Shown: positions 33,561-42,875, counted from the first letter of the stretch. The stretch is DNA of 64,000 nucleotides from an uncultured Christensenellaceae bacterium (GCA_910588685.1 CAJUPX010000007.1:1-64000); one strand, 5' to 3'. Notes: generated from the letters alone by a model not told the origin. Translations and numbers: made by a program.

Positions 33561-34199
33561 TTAGTACATCGAATTTAAAAAACTGTAATAGTTTAGCCGT
33601 TTGCGCTTATTTAAAAAGTCAGGAACAAGCGCAGCAACTTCTTTCCAGAATTTTGCCGAATGGTCGTGCTTAATTATATGGCAAAGTTCGTGCACCGCTA
33701 CATAATCCTGTAAATCTTCGGGAAGCATCAACAGTCTGTAATTAAAAACAATATTATTATAACCGTCGCAACAACCCCATTTAGCCTTATAATCTTTGAA
33801 AGAAACGCTCAACGGCGCTACTTTTAATTGTCCCGCATACCGTTCCAAACGGTTTAAAAAACCTGCGCTGAGCTTTTCGCAGTACAGAGTTTTAATATGT
33901 TTAACGTTTTTAATAAAAATTACGCCGTCTTCAAACTGATTTTTACAAGAAAATTCAAGAGGATATCTTTTTCCATTATAAAATATTTCTTTTAAACCGA
34001 TAATAACGCTATTTTCAGCTAAAACAACACTGTTTGCCGAAACACACTTATCAATCCAGCTCGCTTTATTCTCCAAAAATTTTTCAATTTTATCTTTTTT
34101 ATAACCACGTGGGCATCTTACGGTAATTTTATTGAAAGAGTTGACGCTTATAGATAAAGTTTTCCTTACAGAAAATACTAAATCATAATCATATTTCAT
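33561..34199 (-). CDS. YgjP-like zinc metallopeptidase (DUF45)
   Basis: It is a member of the YgjP/WLM family of small soluble zincins. In 212 residues the zinc site HELCHIIKHDH follows VAVHE near residue 168, and CVSANSV and SVSFKDYKAKWGCC are family-like. The ATG at 34199 lies inside the end of the thioesterase gene, so the two are translationally coupled; an in-frame TTG at 34202 is less likely. Substrates of this family are unknown. No signal peptide is seen. Confidence 0.87.
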   Translation of the reverse strand: MKYDYDLVFSVRKTLSISVNSFNKITVRCPRGYKKDKIEKFLENKASWIDKCVSANSVVLAENSVIIGLKEIFYNGKRYPLEFSCKNQFEDGVIFIKNVKHIKTLYCEKLSAGFLNRLERYAGQLKVAPLSVSFKDYKAKWGCCDGYNNIVFNYRLLMLPEDLQDYVAVHELCHIIKHDHSAKFWKEVAALVPDFLNKRKRLNYYSFLNSMY

Positions 34200-34920
34200 C
34201 AAGCCGTACCTTCATCTGCACCCTTATTTCTCCGCCGGCTTTGCCCTCAATATAACTTTCGCCGTCATTATCCGCTCGGAAAAATTCAAGCTTATCGCCT
34301 ATTTTGCACTGTTTTACATAAGAAATTTGCAATTTACTTATATATTTTCCTTTAAATTCCTTATCTGAAAAAGCGCTGAGCATATAACCCGCATAACGTG
34401 TGTTGTTCATATGAAAATAATGGTCGTAATCGCCGTAACCTATTTCGTGTGTAAATACTTTATTAACATTATCTTCCGCCCGTATTTTCCATCTGTTGAA
34501 TTCTATACTGCGTTCAGTATTCCAGGTATCTAAATCGTAATTTTTGAAAAAACTCATTACCGGCATAATTTTAAACGCCACAACGTCCATCATACACCAG
34601 CGCGAAACGGCTGCGCCGACTTTTTCATCGCCTACATAAAGCTCGAAATCTCTCAAAAATATTACGTTATTAGGACGGACAGGCCAGGTATGAACGGTTA
34701 AAACCTCTCCGTACCTTATAGGACGATTAAGTTCAAGATACCAACCGGACATAATAAAACCGATATTATGTTTTTTAATTATATCGTATCCGAAACCAAG
34801 CTCGTCCGCAGAAAAACCCGCAGATTCCTGCATAAATCCCAAAAGCGAAGACGGCTTTAAAATATCGTAAGCGTCAACGTCTATATAACGTATTTCGTAA
34901 TTTTTAATATTCCTGTACAT
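34189..34920 (-). CDS. Acyl-ACP thioesterase (FatA/FatB-like)
   Basis: It releases fatty acids from acyl carrier protein. The protein (243 residues from the ATG at 34920, with AGGGTGA upstream) is two hotdog repeats: the first with YEIRYIDVDAYDILKPSSLL and the second with HEIGYGDYDHYFHMNNTRYA, where the Asn/His pair matches the family's catalytic region. An in-frame TTG six codons earlier lacks an RBS. It is first in a two-gene operon with the protease and is divergent from the PadR-like regulator, which may control it. Confidence 0.9.
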   Translation of the reverse strand: MYRNIKNYEIRYIDVDAYDILKPSSLLGFMQESAGFSADELGFGYDIIKKHNIGFIMSGWYLELNRPIRYGEVLTVHTWPVRPNNVIFLRDFELYVGDEKVGAAVSRWCMMDVVAFKIMPVMSFFKNYDLDTWNTERSIEFNRWKIRAEDNVNKVFTHEIGYGDYDHYFHMNNTRYAGYMLSAFSDKEFKGKYISKLQISYVKQCKIGDKLEFFRADNDGESYIEGKAGGEIRVQMKVRLDEI

Positions 34921-34938
34921 AATTTCACCCTGTTTCAA

Positions 34939-35047
34939 ATTTTAACACTATATTAAGCAAAAGTCTATTATTTTTTAATAAATTAGCATATTATGTGTGA
35001 CATAGTACTTTTTAAATATTGACTTTTTTTACTCAATATGGTAAAAT
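34939..35047. promoter_or_regulatory. Divergent promoters with a 21-bp palindromic motif (copy 2)
   Basis: Leftward for the thioesterase: TAGACT (34962-34967), 17 bases, TAAAAT (34939-34944). Rightward for padR: TTGACT (35019-35024), 17 bases, TAAAAT (35042-35047). Between them at 34991-35011 is the motif TATGTGTGACATA with flanks, matching 8343-8363 in 20 of 21 positions. ATGT...ACAT symmetry is typical of PadR-family operators, though their spacing is usually longer. Confidence 0.6.
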
Positions 35048-35071
35048 AATAACAAATACGGAGGAAATCCT

Positions 35072-36421
35072 ATGGACGAAGAAATTATCGAAAGCGATGT
35101 TTCTACAAGCGAAAACGATGATAACAAAAGCGGTATAAGCGCAGATCTTATACGCGGTCATATCAACACAATAATTCTACGCACTCTATACGACAGGGAT
35201 AAATACGGCTACGAAATTATTGAAGAAATCGAATCCAAAAGTAAAGGTCAATATTCTTTAAAGCAGCCCACTTTATACAGCGCGCTTAAAAGACTTGAAA
35301 GCCAAGGCTATATAAACGCCTATTGGAAAACCGACGAAGTATCACAGGGCGGCAGGCGTAAGTATTATACTTTGACCGAGAGCGGAAAAGCCGTTACAGA
35401 AAAAAATCAAGCGGAATGGGAATATTCGAGGTCGGTTATAGATAATCTTATTTCCGACAGAAGTTTTGATTTTTCACAACCTCCTCCTACTCAGGTTGAT
35501 ATGAAAATACTCAAAAACTCCACGTCAAGAGTGCCTGTTATAAAAGACGAAGAGGAATCAGAAAAAGCCGAGCTTATTCAAAAAACTACTACGGAAGCTG
35601 TTCAGCAAACGCCTCCATCGCAACCCGAAGCACGTGAAGAGGTTAAACAGGTACAGCAGCCTGCCCCCGCTCCCGTTGTTCAGCCCGAACCTGTAATCAA
35701 CGAAAACAACGAACAGGAGCGTAAAATATTACACGAGAATTATTTAAAGCTGATACATAACGTTGATAAAAATGCCGGACAAGCGCCTTATGCCGACAAT
35801 ATAGATACCCAGCGTTTAATATACAATAATAAACCAGAAACGGAACGTGATTACAGAAACTTAATAGGCAACCTTTTTGATAAAACCATCACAAACAATC
35901 ATTCCTATACTGCCATACCCAACGTTGTTTCGGCGCAATATGACGCGAATGAGACTCAACAGGGTGAAACTTTCAGTATAAACGTTTCAGAATACAAAAA
36001 AAATGACGGCTTAAAAAGAGCAACTTATAATAAATACAGCGTACTTTTTAAAACTTCGCTTATTGTGTTTGCCATTATGTTAATGGAATTTGCACTGAGT
36101 ATTATTTTTAAAAACGATTTAGGAGTAAGTTGGGGATATCCCTTTGTTATATTTGTATTAGGAGCAGTTCAACTGCTGATATTCGGAATATTGCGGGCAA
36201 CCGATACCGGAAAAACATCGAGAAAGCCTATAGGACATACATATCTGACGTCAGCTATAATCTTATCGGTAATACTGATTGTTGTTGTTTTCCTTATTGC
36301 AGCCCTGCTTAACGTTGATTTTTCCTCGGTCGGAGATATCTTTGCGAAGATAGTTATTCCCTCCGTTATAGCATTGAATATTCCTGTATTTGCCTGCATA
36401 TTCTATTTATTCAGTAAATAA
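35072..36421 (+). CDS. Membrane-anchored PadR-family transcriptional regulator
   Basis: Residues 26-128 form a PadR winged HTH: RGHINTIILRTLYDRDKYGY, LKQPTLYSALKRLESQGYI, and GGRRKYYTLTESGK. A polar, Gln/Pro/Glu-rich linker (about 130-315) follows. The last 130 residues hold four membrane spans (about 322-346, 355-377, 390-415, 424-449). A full PadR DNA-binding domain tethered to a membrane domain suggests that the regulator acts at the membrane or senses it. RBS GGAGGAAA precedes the ATG. It is monocistronic, with its own terminator. The PadR part is certain; the signal is unknown. Confidence 0.88.
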   Translation: MDEEIIESDVSTSENDDNKSGISADLIRGHINTIILRTLYDRDKYGYEIIEEIESKSKGQYSLKQPTLYSALKRLESQGYINAYWKTDEVSQGGRRKYYTLTESGKAVTEKNQAEWEYSRSVIDNLISDRSFDFSQPPPTQVDMKILKNSTSRVPVIKDEEESEKAELIQKTTTEAVQQTPPSQPEAREEVKQVQQPAPAPVVQPEPVINENNEQERKILHENYLKLIHNVDKNAGQAPYADNIDTQRLIYNNKPETERDYRNLIGNLFDKTITNNHSYTAIPNVVSAQYDANETQQGETFSINVSEYKKNDGLKRATYNKYSVLFKTSLIVFAIMLMEFALSIIFKNDLGVSWGYPFVIFVLGAVQLLIFGILRATDTGKTSRKPIGHTYLTSAIILSVILIVVVFLIAALLNVDFSSVGDIFAKIVIPSVIALNIPVFACIFYLFSK

Positions 36422-36425
36422 ATTA

Positions 36426-36456
36426 CCGTCTGCGGATTACCGCAGACGGTTCGTTT
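36426..36456 (+). terminator. Terminator of the padR-like gene
   Basis: The 10-bp perfect stem CCGTCTGCGG/CCGCAGACGG with loop ATTA is followed by TTCGTTTTTGTTTTATTTT. It lies five bases after the stop codon and between convergent genes. Confidence 0.92.
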
Positions 36457-36461
36457 TTGTT

Positions 36462-38072
36462 TTATTTTGCAAATTCGCTTACCCTGAACTCTCTTATTAC
36501 ATTTACTTTAATCTGTCCGGGATACTCGAGCTCGCTCTCGATTTTCTTTGCAATATCCTTGGCAAGGAAAATAGCTTTTGCATCGTCAATCTGCTCGGGT
36601 TTAACCATAACGCGCACTTCTCTGCCCGCCTGTATTGCGTAACACTTGTCCACGCCGTTAAATCCGCCGGCGATCGCTTCAAGTTTTTCAAGCCTCTTAA
36701 CGTAGTTGGTACCGGTCTCTCTTCTGGCGCCGGGTCTTGCGCCCGAAATTGCGTCAGCAGCGGCAACTAAAACCGCTTCAATCGTTGTAGGCTCCACATC
36801 TCCGTGATGAGCCGCTATCGCGTTTATAACTTTATTACTCTCTCTGTATTTTTTAGCAAGGTCGGCGCCGAGCTGAATATGCGTACCTTCCTGTTCGTGA
36901 TCAACGGCTTTACCTATATCGTGTAAAAGTCCCGCCCGCTTAGCCAGCGTTACGTCCACTCCGAGTTCCTGAGCCATAAGCCCTGCAAGCTGCGCAACTT
37001 CTATGGAATGTTTATATACGTTCTGACCGTAACTTGTTCTGTATTTCAGCCTGCCGATAAGTTTAATCAGTTCGGGATGAATACCGAAAATTCCAACTTC
37101 AAACATTGCGCTTTCGCCCGACTGCTTGATTTCGGCTTCCATTTCTTTTTTTACTTTTTCAACCGTTTCTTCAATTCTTGCCGGATGGATTCTGCCGTCG
37201 GTGATTAGTTTTTCAAGCGACAGCCGCGCTATCTCACGTCTAACAGGGTCAAATCCCGATAAAATTACCACTTCGGGAGTGTCGTCGATTATAAGCTCGA
37301 TGCCGGTTGCATTCTCTATAGCACGGATATTCCTGCCCTCTCTGCCTATAAGCCTTGCTTTCATATCGTCGCTCGGAATAGGCACAACAGAAACCGTAAT
37401 TTCCGAAGCGTGATCGGCAGCGCAACGCTGTACGGCGAGCGAAATTATTTTCTTCGCTTCGTTCGTAGCTTCGTCTTTTGCCGTTTGCTCGATATTCCTT
37501 ACCTGTAACGCAACGTCGTGCCGCGTTTCTTCAAGTATCTGCTCGGACAAAATCTTTTTAGCCTCGTCCTTTGTAAGCTGAGCTACTTTTTCAAGCTCCT
37601 GCACCATTATCTCGTGCTGGTGCTCCACTTTCTCCTGAGTTTTTTTGAGCTCGTTCTCCTTGTTTATAAGCTCTCTTTTTTGCTGTTCAAGCGAATTTAC
37701 CTGTTTTGAAAGCGCCTCGTCCTTTTTATCGAGGTTTTCCTCTTTCTGCACAAGCCGCTGCTCTAACTTCTGTAATTCGCTTCTTTTGTCCTTGCACTCT
37801 TTTTCAAATTCGTTTCTTCTCTGCAGTTCCTGTTCCTTTGCTTCTAAAATTGCTTCTTTCTTTAAAGTTTTACATTCGAGGGCAGCTTCGTCAATCATTT
37901 TTTTCGTTCTGTCCTGAACGGAACCAATTTGTTTTTCGGTGCTGCTTTTTTCGAGTTTTCTACCGATAAAAAACGCACCTGCTGCGCCAATAACGGCTAC
38001 TCCAAGGAATATCCCCAAAATTATAGCCGGCACATTGGCAAGAAACAGGCTGCTTATTGCCGTTAAGTTCAT
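36462..38072 (-). CDS. rny: Ribonuclease Y
   Basis: This membrane-anchored endoribonuclease starts mRNA decay in many Gram-positive bacteria. The 536 residues show an N-terminal span (about 12-34), a long coiled coil of Glu/Lys/Gln (40-200), a KH domain with LIGREGRNIRAIENATGIEL, and an HD domain with LLHDIGKAVDHEQEGTH. RBS AGGAGG lies nine bases upstream. It has its own consensus promoter. Convergent to the padR-like gene. Confidence 0.97.
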   Translation of the reverse strand: MNLTAISSLFLANVPAIILGIFLGVAVIGAAGAFFIGRKLEKSSTEKQIGSVQDRTKKMIDEAALECKTLKKEAILEAKEQELQRRNEFEKECKDKRSELQKLEQRLVQKEENLDKKDEALSKQVNSLEQQKRELINKENELKKTQEKVEHQHEIMVQELEKVAQLTKDEAKKILSEQILEETRHDVALQVRNIEQTAKDEATNEAKKIISLAVQRCAADHASEITVSVVPIPSDDMKARLIGREGRNIRAIENATGIELIIDDTPEVVILSGFDPVRREIARLSLEKLITDGRIHPARIEETVEKVKKEMEAEIKQSGESAMFEVGIFGIHPELIKLIGRLKYRTSYGQNVYKHSIEVAQLAGLMAQELGVDVTLAKRAGLLHDIGKAVDHEQEGTHIQLGADLAKKYRESNKVINAIAAHHGDVEPTTIEAVLVAAADAISGARPGARRETGTNYVKRLEKLEAIAGGFNGVDKCYAIQAGREVRVMVKPEQIDDAKAIFLAKDIAKKIESELEYPGQIKVNVIREFRVSEFAK

Positions 38073-38134
38073 AATAAGCCTCCTGATTTGTTTATTTGTA
38101 CAAACAATATGTTAAAATCGTTTATATCATATTT

Positions 38135-38163
38135 ATTTTACATCAATGCTGTCAAAATGTCAA
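38135..38163 (-). promoter_or_regulatory. Promoter of rny
   Basis: Leftward TTGACA (38158-38163), 17 bases, TAAAAT (38135-38140), about 62 bases before the ATG. The leader contains TTGTTTGTACAAATAAACAA, which can pair imperfectly. Confidence 0.85.
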
Positions 38164-38188
38164 TTTATTGTGTAAAAAAACACAATAA

Positions 38189-38210
38189 AAAGGCGGAATT
38201 ATCCGCCTTT
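38189..38210 (-). terminator. Terminator of the ftsK-to-nadE operon
   Basis: A 9-bp perfect stem AAAGGCGGA/TCCGCCTTT with a 4-base loop; leftward it is followed by TTTTATTGTG. It overlaps the nadE stop codon. Confidence 0.85.
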
Positions 38211-40110
38211 ATTTTAAACAGTCCAGCCAAATTTTTACAATTGCGTCGGACGGCATTCTCCAGTCACCGCGCGGAGACAAAGAAACACTGCCTACTTTAA
38301 CACCGTCGGGCGAGCAGGAGCGTTTAAATTGCTGGGAAAAGAATCTGGTATAAAAATTTTTTAACCATTTTTCTATAGTTTTATTATCATAATCGTTCTT
38401 AAACGCCGTTTCCGCCAAAAAACGCACCTTTTCGGGACTAAACCCATAGCGCAAAATATAATACATAAAGAAATCGTGCAGAATATAAGGACCTACTAAT
38501 TCCTCTGTTTTCTGAGATATTTTTCCGTCTTTACCGGGCGGCAACAGCTCCGGGCTGATTTCCGTATTTAATATATCTTCAAGAATCTTTTTTATTTTAT
38601 TACCGAGTTTTTCTGCTTCAAACGCTATGAGGTGTTTAACTAACGTTTTCGGTACGGAACTGTTAACGCCGTACATAGACATATGGTCTCCGTTATAAGT
38701 TGCCCAACCGAGAGCGAGCTCGCTTAAATCTCCGGTGCCTATGACTATTCCGCCTGTTTCGTTTGCAATATCCATTAAAACGAGCGTTCTCATTCTCGCC
38801 TGAGCGTTTTCATACGTTGTATCGCGCACTTCCGGATTGTGACCGATATCTTCAAAATGCTTTAAAACGCTTTCCCCGATAGGAACAACGCGTTCGGTAC
38901 AGCCGAGCTCTCTTATTAATTTTAACGAGTTGTTTTTAGTATTTTCCGTTGTTCCGAAGCCGGGCATAGTTATCGCAATAATATTTTTGGTACTTAACCC
39001 GAGCAAATTAAAAGCACGCACTGCAACAAGCAAGGCAAGCGCCGAATCAAGTCCGCCGGAAATTCCTATAACCGCCGATTTACAGTTAATATGCTTTAAA
39101 CGCTTTTCCAAACCCTTAGCTTGTATGGATAAAAGCTGTTCGCACCTGTCGTTTAGTCCGCGCTCGGGTATAAACGGAGTTTTTGCAACTTTTCTTAAAA
39201 GGGCAAAATCAGCTTCATCCGCCTCAAACGAAACTTCCAAATAATCGTTTTCAATACCCGAATAATAGCCGGTTGCTAATCTGCGCCGTTCGCCGTCCAG
39301 CATTTCCACGTCTATTTCGCCGTACAAAAGTCCGTTTTTAAACAAAACGCTTTCTGAAAGACAAACGCCGTTTTCGCATATCAGATTATGCCCCGCAAAA
39401 ACCGTATCGGTCGTACTCTCGCCGTCGCCCGCGTCGCAATATATATATCCGCAAACGAGCTTACCCGACTGCATTTTTACAAGCGATTTTCTGTAATCGG
39501 CTTTACCGGCCGTTTCGTTGCTGCAAGAAAGATTTACAATTATGTTTGCACCCGCCTGCGCATGCCTTAAAGACGGCGATAAAGGAGCCCATAAATCTTC
39601 GCATATCTCCGCCGCAACGGTAAATTCGGACATATTTTCCGCTCTGAAAATTATATCCGTTCCGAAAGGGATATCACGCTCACCCGCAAAATCGATAAAC
39701 AGCGTTTGCCTGTCCGCGGGCATAAAATTCCTGCGCTCATAGAATTCTCCGTAATTAGGCAAATAGGTTTTAGGCACTATTCCGAGAATATTACCGCCGC
39801 TTATCGCTACGGCGCAATTATAAAGCCTGCCGTCTGTTTTTACCGGAACGCCGACAAAAACCAAAGTTTTTAATCCTTGTGTTGCCGTACATATATTTTT
39901 TATGCCTTTTTCACAGGCAGATAAAAGCTGCGCCTGATTAAACAAATCGCCGCAGGTATAGCCGCATAAGCATAATTCGGGGAAAACGGTTACGGCGCTC
40001 CCCGCCTTTGCACTTTCTTTTATTGAGCTAATTATATTATTTACGTTAAAATCAACGTCCGCAACCCTTATTTCAGGGGTTGCAGCACAAACTTTTATAT
40101 ATCCGTACAT
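38209..40110 (-). CDS. nadE: Glutamine-dependent NAD+ synthetase NadE
   Basis: It amidates deamido-NAD with glutamine-derived ammonia. The 633 residues combine an N-terminal nitrilase-like glutaminase (Glu in FPELCLCGYTCGD, Lys in PKTYLPNYGEF, Cys in AAEICEDLWAPL) and a C-terminal NAD synthetase with the PP-loop GISGGLDSALALLV and GTGDLSELALGWATYNGDH. Both halves are complete, so no separate glutaminase is needed. It ends the operon that starts at ftsK, and starts at the recA stop. Confidence 0.96.
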   Translation of the reverse strand: MYGYIKVCAATPEIRVADVDFNVNNIISSIKESAKAGSAVTVFPELCLCGYTCGDLFNQAQLLSACEKGIKNICTATQGLKTLVFVGVPVKTDGRLYNCAVAISGGNILGIVPKTYLPNYGEFYERRNFMPADRQTLFIDFAGERDIPFGTDIIFRAENMSEFTVAAEICEDLWAPLSPSLRHAQAGANIIVNLSCSNETAGKADYRKSLVKMQSGKLVCGYIYCDAGDGESTTDTVFAGHNLICENGVCLSESVLFKNGLLYGEIDVEMLDGERRRLATGYYSGIENDYLEVSFEADEADFALLRKVAKTPFIPERGLNDRCEQLLSIQAKGLEKRLKHINCKSAVIGISGGLDSALALLVAVRAFNLLGLSTKNIIAITMPGFGTTENTKNNSLKLIRELGCTERVVPIGESVLKHFEDIGHNPEVRDTTYENAQARMRTLVLMDIANETGGIVIGTGDLSELALGWATYNGDHMSMYGVNSSVPKTLVKHLIAFEAEKLGNKIKKILEDILNTEISPELLPPGKDGKISQKTEELVGPYILHDFFMYYILRYGFSPEKVRFLAETAFKNDYDNKTIEKWLKNFYTRFFSQQFKRSCSPDGVKVGSVSLSPRGDWRMPSDAIVKIWLDCLK

Positions 40111-41117
40111 TAATCCTTTCTATCCTGGGAAGCCTTATGCGCCTCTCTGATTTTTGCCTCAACTTCGGTTTTTACTTCGGGATTAGCCTTAAGATAATCG
40201 CGGAGCTTTTCTCTGCCCTGCGCTATCTTTTCGTCTTTATACGAGAACCAGCTACCGCTCTTGCTGAATATATCGTAATTTACGGCAAGGTCAATTAAAC
40301 AGCCCTCCTGCGATACCCCCTCGCCAAACATAATATCAAATTCGGCAACTTTAAAAGGAGGAGCAACCTTATTTTTAACGACTTTGCATTTAGTTCTATT
40401 TCCTATAATGCCGTCGCCGCCTTTAAGCGAATCGGTTTTTCTTATGTCAAGCCTTATAGTCGAAAAATATTTTAACGCTTTTCCGCCGGGCGTTGTTTCG
40501 GGATTACCGAACATAACGCCAACTTTTTCACGGAGCTGGTTAATAAATATTACGCAGGTTTTTGAGCGGCTCGTAATTGCGGTAAGCTTTCTGAGTGCCT
40601 GTGACATAAGCCTTGCCAAAAGTCCTACGTGAGTATCTCCCATATCGCCCTCGATTTCCGATTTAGGGGTTAAAGCAGCAACCGAGTCGATTACTATTAC
40701 GTCTACCGCGCTGGAGCGTACGAGCGACTCGCAGATATCGAGCGCCTGCTCGCCGGTATCGGGCTGCGACAGATAAAGCTCGTTAATATTTACGCCGAGT
40801 GCGTGAGCATACTGTGCGTCAAGCGCGTGTTCAGCGTCTATAAAAGCCGCAACGCCGCCCGTTTTCTGTGTTTCGGCAATTATATGCAACGCGACTGTGG
40901 TTTTACCCGAAGACTCGGGCCCGTAAATCTCTATAATTCTGCCGCGCGGAACACCGCCGACGCCAAGAGCAAGGTCAAGCGAAAGACAGCCTGTAGGAAT
41001 AACCTCCAAATCAGTGCTTACGTTAGCGTCTCCGAGCTTCATTATAGAGCCTTTGCCGTATTGCTTTTCTATCATTGCAATTGTAGAATTGAGTGCTTTA
41101 AGTTTGTCTTCGTTCAT
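40110..41117 (-). CDS. recA: Recombinase RecA
   Basis: It forms filaments on single-stranded DNA, performs strand exchange and triggers LexA self-cleavage; lexA is 25 kb away. The 335 residues have Walker A GPESSGKTTVAL, Walker B DVIVIDSVAAL, and the NQLREKVGVMFGNPE loop 2. The C-terminal tail is short. The cinA-recA order is widespread in Bacillota. No clear LexA box is seen in the 22 bases between cinA and recA, so any SOS control must act elsewhere. Confidence 0.98.
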   Translation of the reverse strand: MNEDKLKALNSTIAMIEKQYGKGSIMKLGDANVSTDLEVIPTGCLSLDLALGVGGVPRGRIIEIYGPESSGKTTVALHIIAETQKTGGVAAFIDAEHALDAQYAHALGVNINELYLSQPDTGEQALDICESLVRSSAVDVIVIDSVAALTPKSEIEGDMGDTHVGLLARLMSQALRKLTAITSRSKTCVIFINQLREKVGVMFGNPETTPGGKALKYFSTIRLDIRKTDSLKGGDGIIGNRTKCKVVKNKVAPPFKVAEFDIMFGEGVSQEGCLIDLAVNYDIFSKSGSWFSYKDEKIAQGREKLRDYLKANPEVKTEVEAKIREAHKASQDRKD

Positions 41118-41139
41118 TATTTATACCTCTGTGGATTTT

Positions 41140-42219
41140 TTACTTAATAGTTTTATACGCCAAAAACAACGCCGTATTTATTGCCGTTTCCGTTATACTT
41201 TTTCTGTTGCCTTTAAGATTAAATTTATATACTTTAATACTCTCCGAGCAACCTATAGCTATATAATTCAGACCTACCGGCTTTCTCGTATTATCCGACT
41301 TAGGACCGGCAATCCCCGTTGTAGCTATACTAACGTCGCACCCGGCGCTTTGTAAAAGCCCTTCCGCCATTTCATAAGCAGTTTTTTCGGATACTGCGCC
41401 GTTTGCAATTAGCGTTTCCTCTCTTACGCCGAGTCTTACACATTTGGATTGATTTGAATAAGTGTTTAACCCTTCATAAAAAACTTCGCTTACGCCCGGA
41501 ATTTCAACAAGCCTTTTACAGATACCTCCGCCCGTAAAAGATTCCGCAACGGAAATTTTCATACGCCTTAACTTAAGTAACTGTACGAGCCGCTCGCAAA
41601 GCGAAACGTCCTCTATCGCATAAACATAATCGTTCAAGTTTTTTAAAATAATTCTGTATGCCTCGTCAAACTGCGCTTTTGAAGTTTGACCGTCATAAGT
41701 AAGTTCGATTTTACAGTCGCCGTAATCCTCGTAAACGCCGTAATCGCACTTACACACCGTGTTTGCCTCTGCAATTGCAGAATTTACCTTTTCCGCCGGC
41801 GCCCCTACTGTTTTAATAAACGCCTTACTGTATTTCACTGAGTATTTTTTGTTTAAAATATTTATTATATCGTTTATTTTTAACCTGTTGGCACAGTCCG
41901 AAAACAACATAAAATAATTTGAAAATCCGTTTTTCAACACTCCGAACTCGTCAAAACCGGCGCCTGTTAACTGCTCTATGAAATCTGTCAATGTTTTTTG
42001 CATTAACTGCGGGCATAAAATTACGGTGTTTTCATAGTAACAATTACAGGTTTTTATACTTCTGACAATATCGGCAGGGCTGTCATAGGATATAAAATTA
42101 ATTTTATCAAAGTAATAACCGCCTGCAGAAAAGTCGTTAATAATATTTTTAGCCTCATCAAAACGAATGACTTTTTTGTTTCTGTAAACAAGCAGGCAAT
42201 TCTTTTTTGAAACATTCAT
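41140..42219 (-). CDS. cinA: CinA-like protein with reduced N-terminal domain
   Basis: The C-terminal part (about 205-359) is a canonical CinA amidohydrolase domain: VAESFTGGGICKRLVEIPG (about 224), YSNQSKCVRLGV, and TTGIAGPKSDN; this domain deamidates NMN in pyridine-nucleotide recycling. The middle KH-like segment (130-200) is also CinA-like. The N-terminal 115 residues lack the MoCF/competence-damage motifs (GTELLxG, NTN) and are shorter than usual; the protein has 359 residues against about 410 in typical CinA. So the N-terminal nucleotide pyrophosphatase function is probably lost. nadE in the same operon supports a link to NAD metabolism. Confidence 0.85.
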   Translation of the reverse strand: MNVSKKNCLLVYRNKKVIRFDEAKNIINDFSAGGYYFDKINFISYDSPADIVRSIKTCNCYYENTVILCPQLMQKTLTDFIEQLTGAGFDEFGVLKNGFSNYFMLFSDCANRLKINDIINILNKKYSVKYSKAFIKTVGAPAEKVNSAIAEANTVCKCDYGVYEDYGDCKIELTYDGQTSKAQFDEAYRIILKNLNDYVYAIEDVSLCERLVQLLKLRRMKISVAESFTGGGICKRLVEIPGVSEVFYEGLNTYSNQSKCVRLGVREETLIANGAVSEKTAYEMAEGLLQSAGCDVSIATTGIAGPKSDNTRKPVGLNYIAIGCSESIKVYKFNLKGNRKSITETAINTALFLAYKTIK

Positions 42220-42875
42220 TTCTTTAAAACTTCTGCATTTTTAATTAGATAATTAGCTCCCGAAACCACGGTAAGGACTACCGACAGAGCAAAAAATGCG
42301 AGTCCGATATAATTCATCCATAATGTTAAAAAACTTACGGTTGTAACCTCGTAAAAGCTAAGGCTTACAAGCAGAAATACAATAGCAAAATCTTGCGCTA
42401 CGGTTTTGTATTTGCCGAAAATATCCGCAGCAATAACAAATCCCGAATCCGCTGCCACAAGCCTGAAACCGCTTACAATTATTTCGCGCGCAGCTATTAA
42501 ACTTACGCCGCACCCCGCAACAATGGTAGCCCAGTCGCCCAGATTTTTTGTAAATATTTCTTCCGGTTTGGTCAAAAATACAATAAAAGCCGTTAAAACA
42601 AGAACTTTATCCGCAATAGGGTCCATAAATTTGCCGAAGTTAGTTACCAGATTTTGCTTTCTTGCAATCATTCCGTCCAGGAAATCAGTAAAGGACGCAA
42701 CACCGAAAACCGCCCACGCAACAAAAAAATGCCCTTTAAACGGAAGATAAAAGAAGAACACAAAAACAGGTATCATTATTACCCGGCTAAGAGTCAGCCT
42801 GTTTGGCAAATTCATAACGGGCTTTTTTACCGTTTTAACTTCCTGCTCTTCATTTAAATTATTTTGTTCACTCAT
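42216..42875 (-). CDS. pgsA: CDP-diacylglycerol-glycerol-3-phosphate 3-phosphatidyltransferase PgsA
   Basis: It makes phosphatidylglycerol phosphate in the membrane. The CDP-alcohol transferase signature is complete: DFLDGMIARKQNLVTNFGKF followed by MDPIADK. Four to five membrane spans follow a polar N-terminus. The ATG at 42875 has AAGGA seven bases upstream and is preferred over an in-frame TTG at 42890; this gives 219 residues. The start overlaps the end of rimO by eight bases and the stop overlaps cinA by four. Confidence 0.94.
   Translation of the reverse strand: MSEQNNLNEEQEVKTVKKPVMNLPNRLTLSRVIMIPVFVFFFYLPFKGHFFVAWAVFGVASFTDFLDGMIARKQNLVTNFGKFMDPIADKVLVLTAFIVFLTKPEEIFTKNLGDWATIVAGCGVSLIAAREIIVSGFRLVAADSGFVIAADIFGKYKTVAQDFAIVFLLVSLSFYEVTTVSFLTLWMNYIGLAFFALSVVLTVVSGANYLIKNAEVLKK

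Noticed and set aside
35072..36421. PadR-like gene as two fused neighbours by error
   Set aside because: One RBS, one continuous frame and a polar linker without internal start signals support a single protein.
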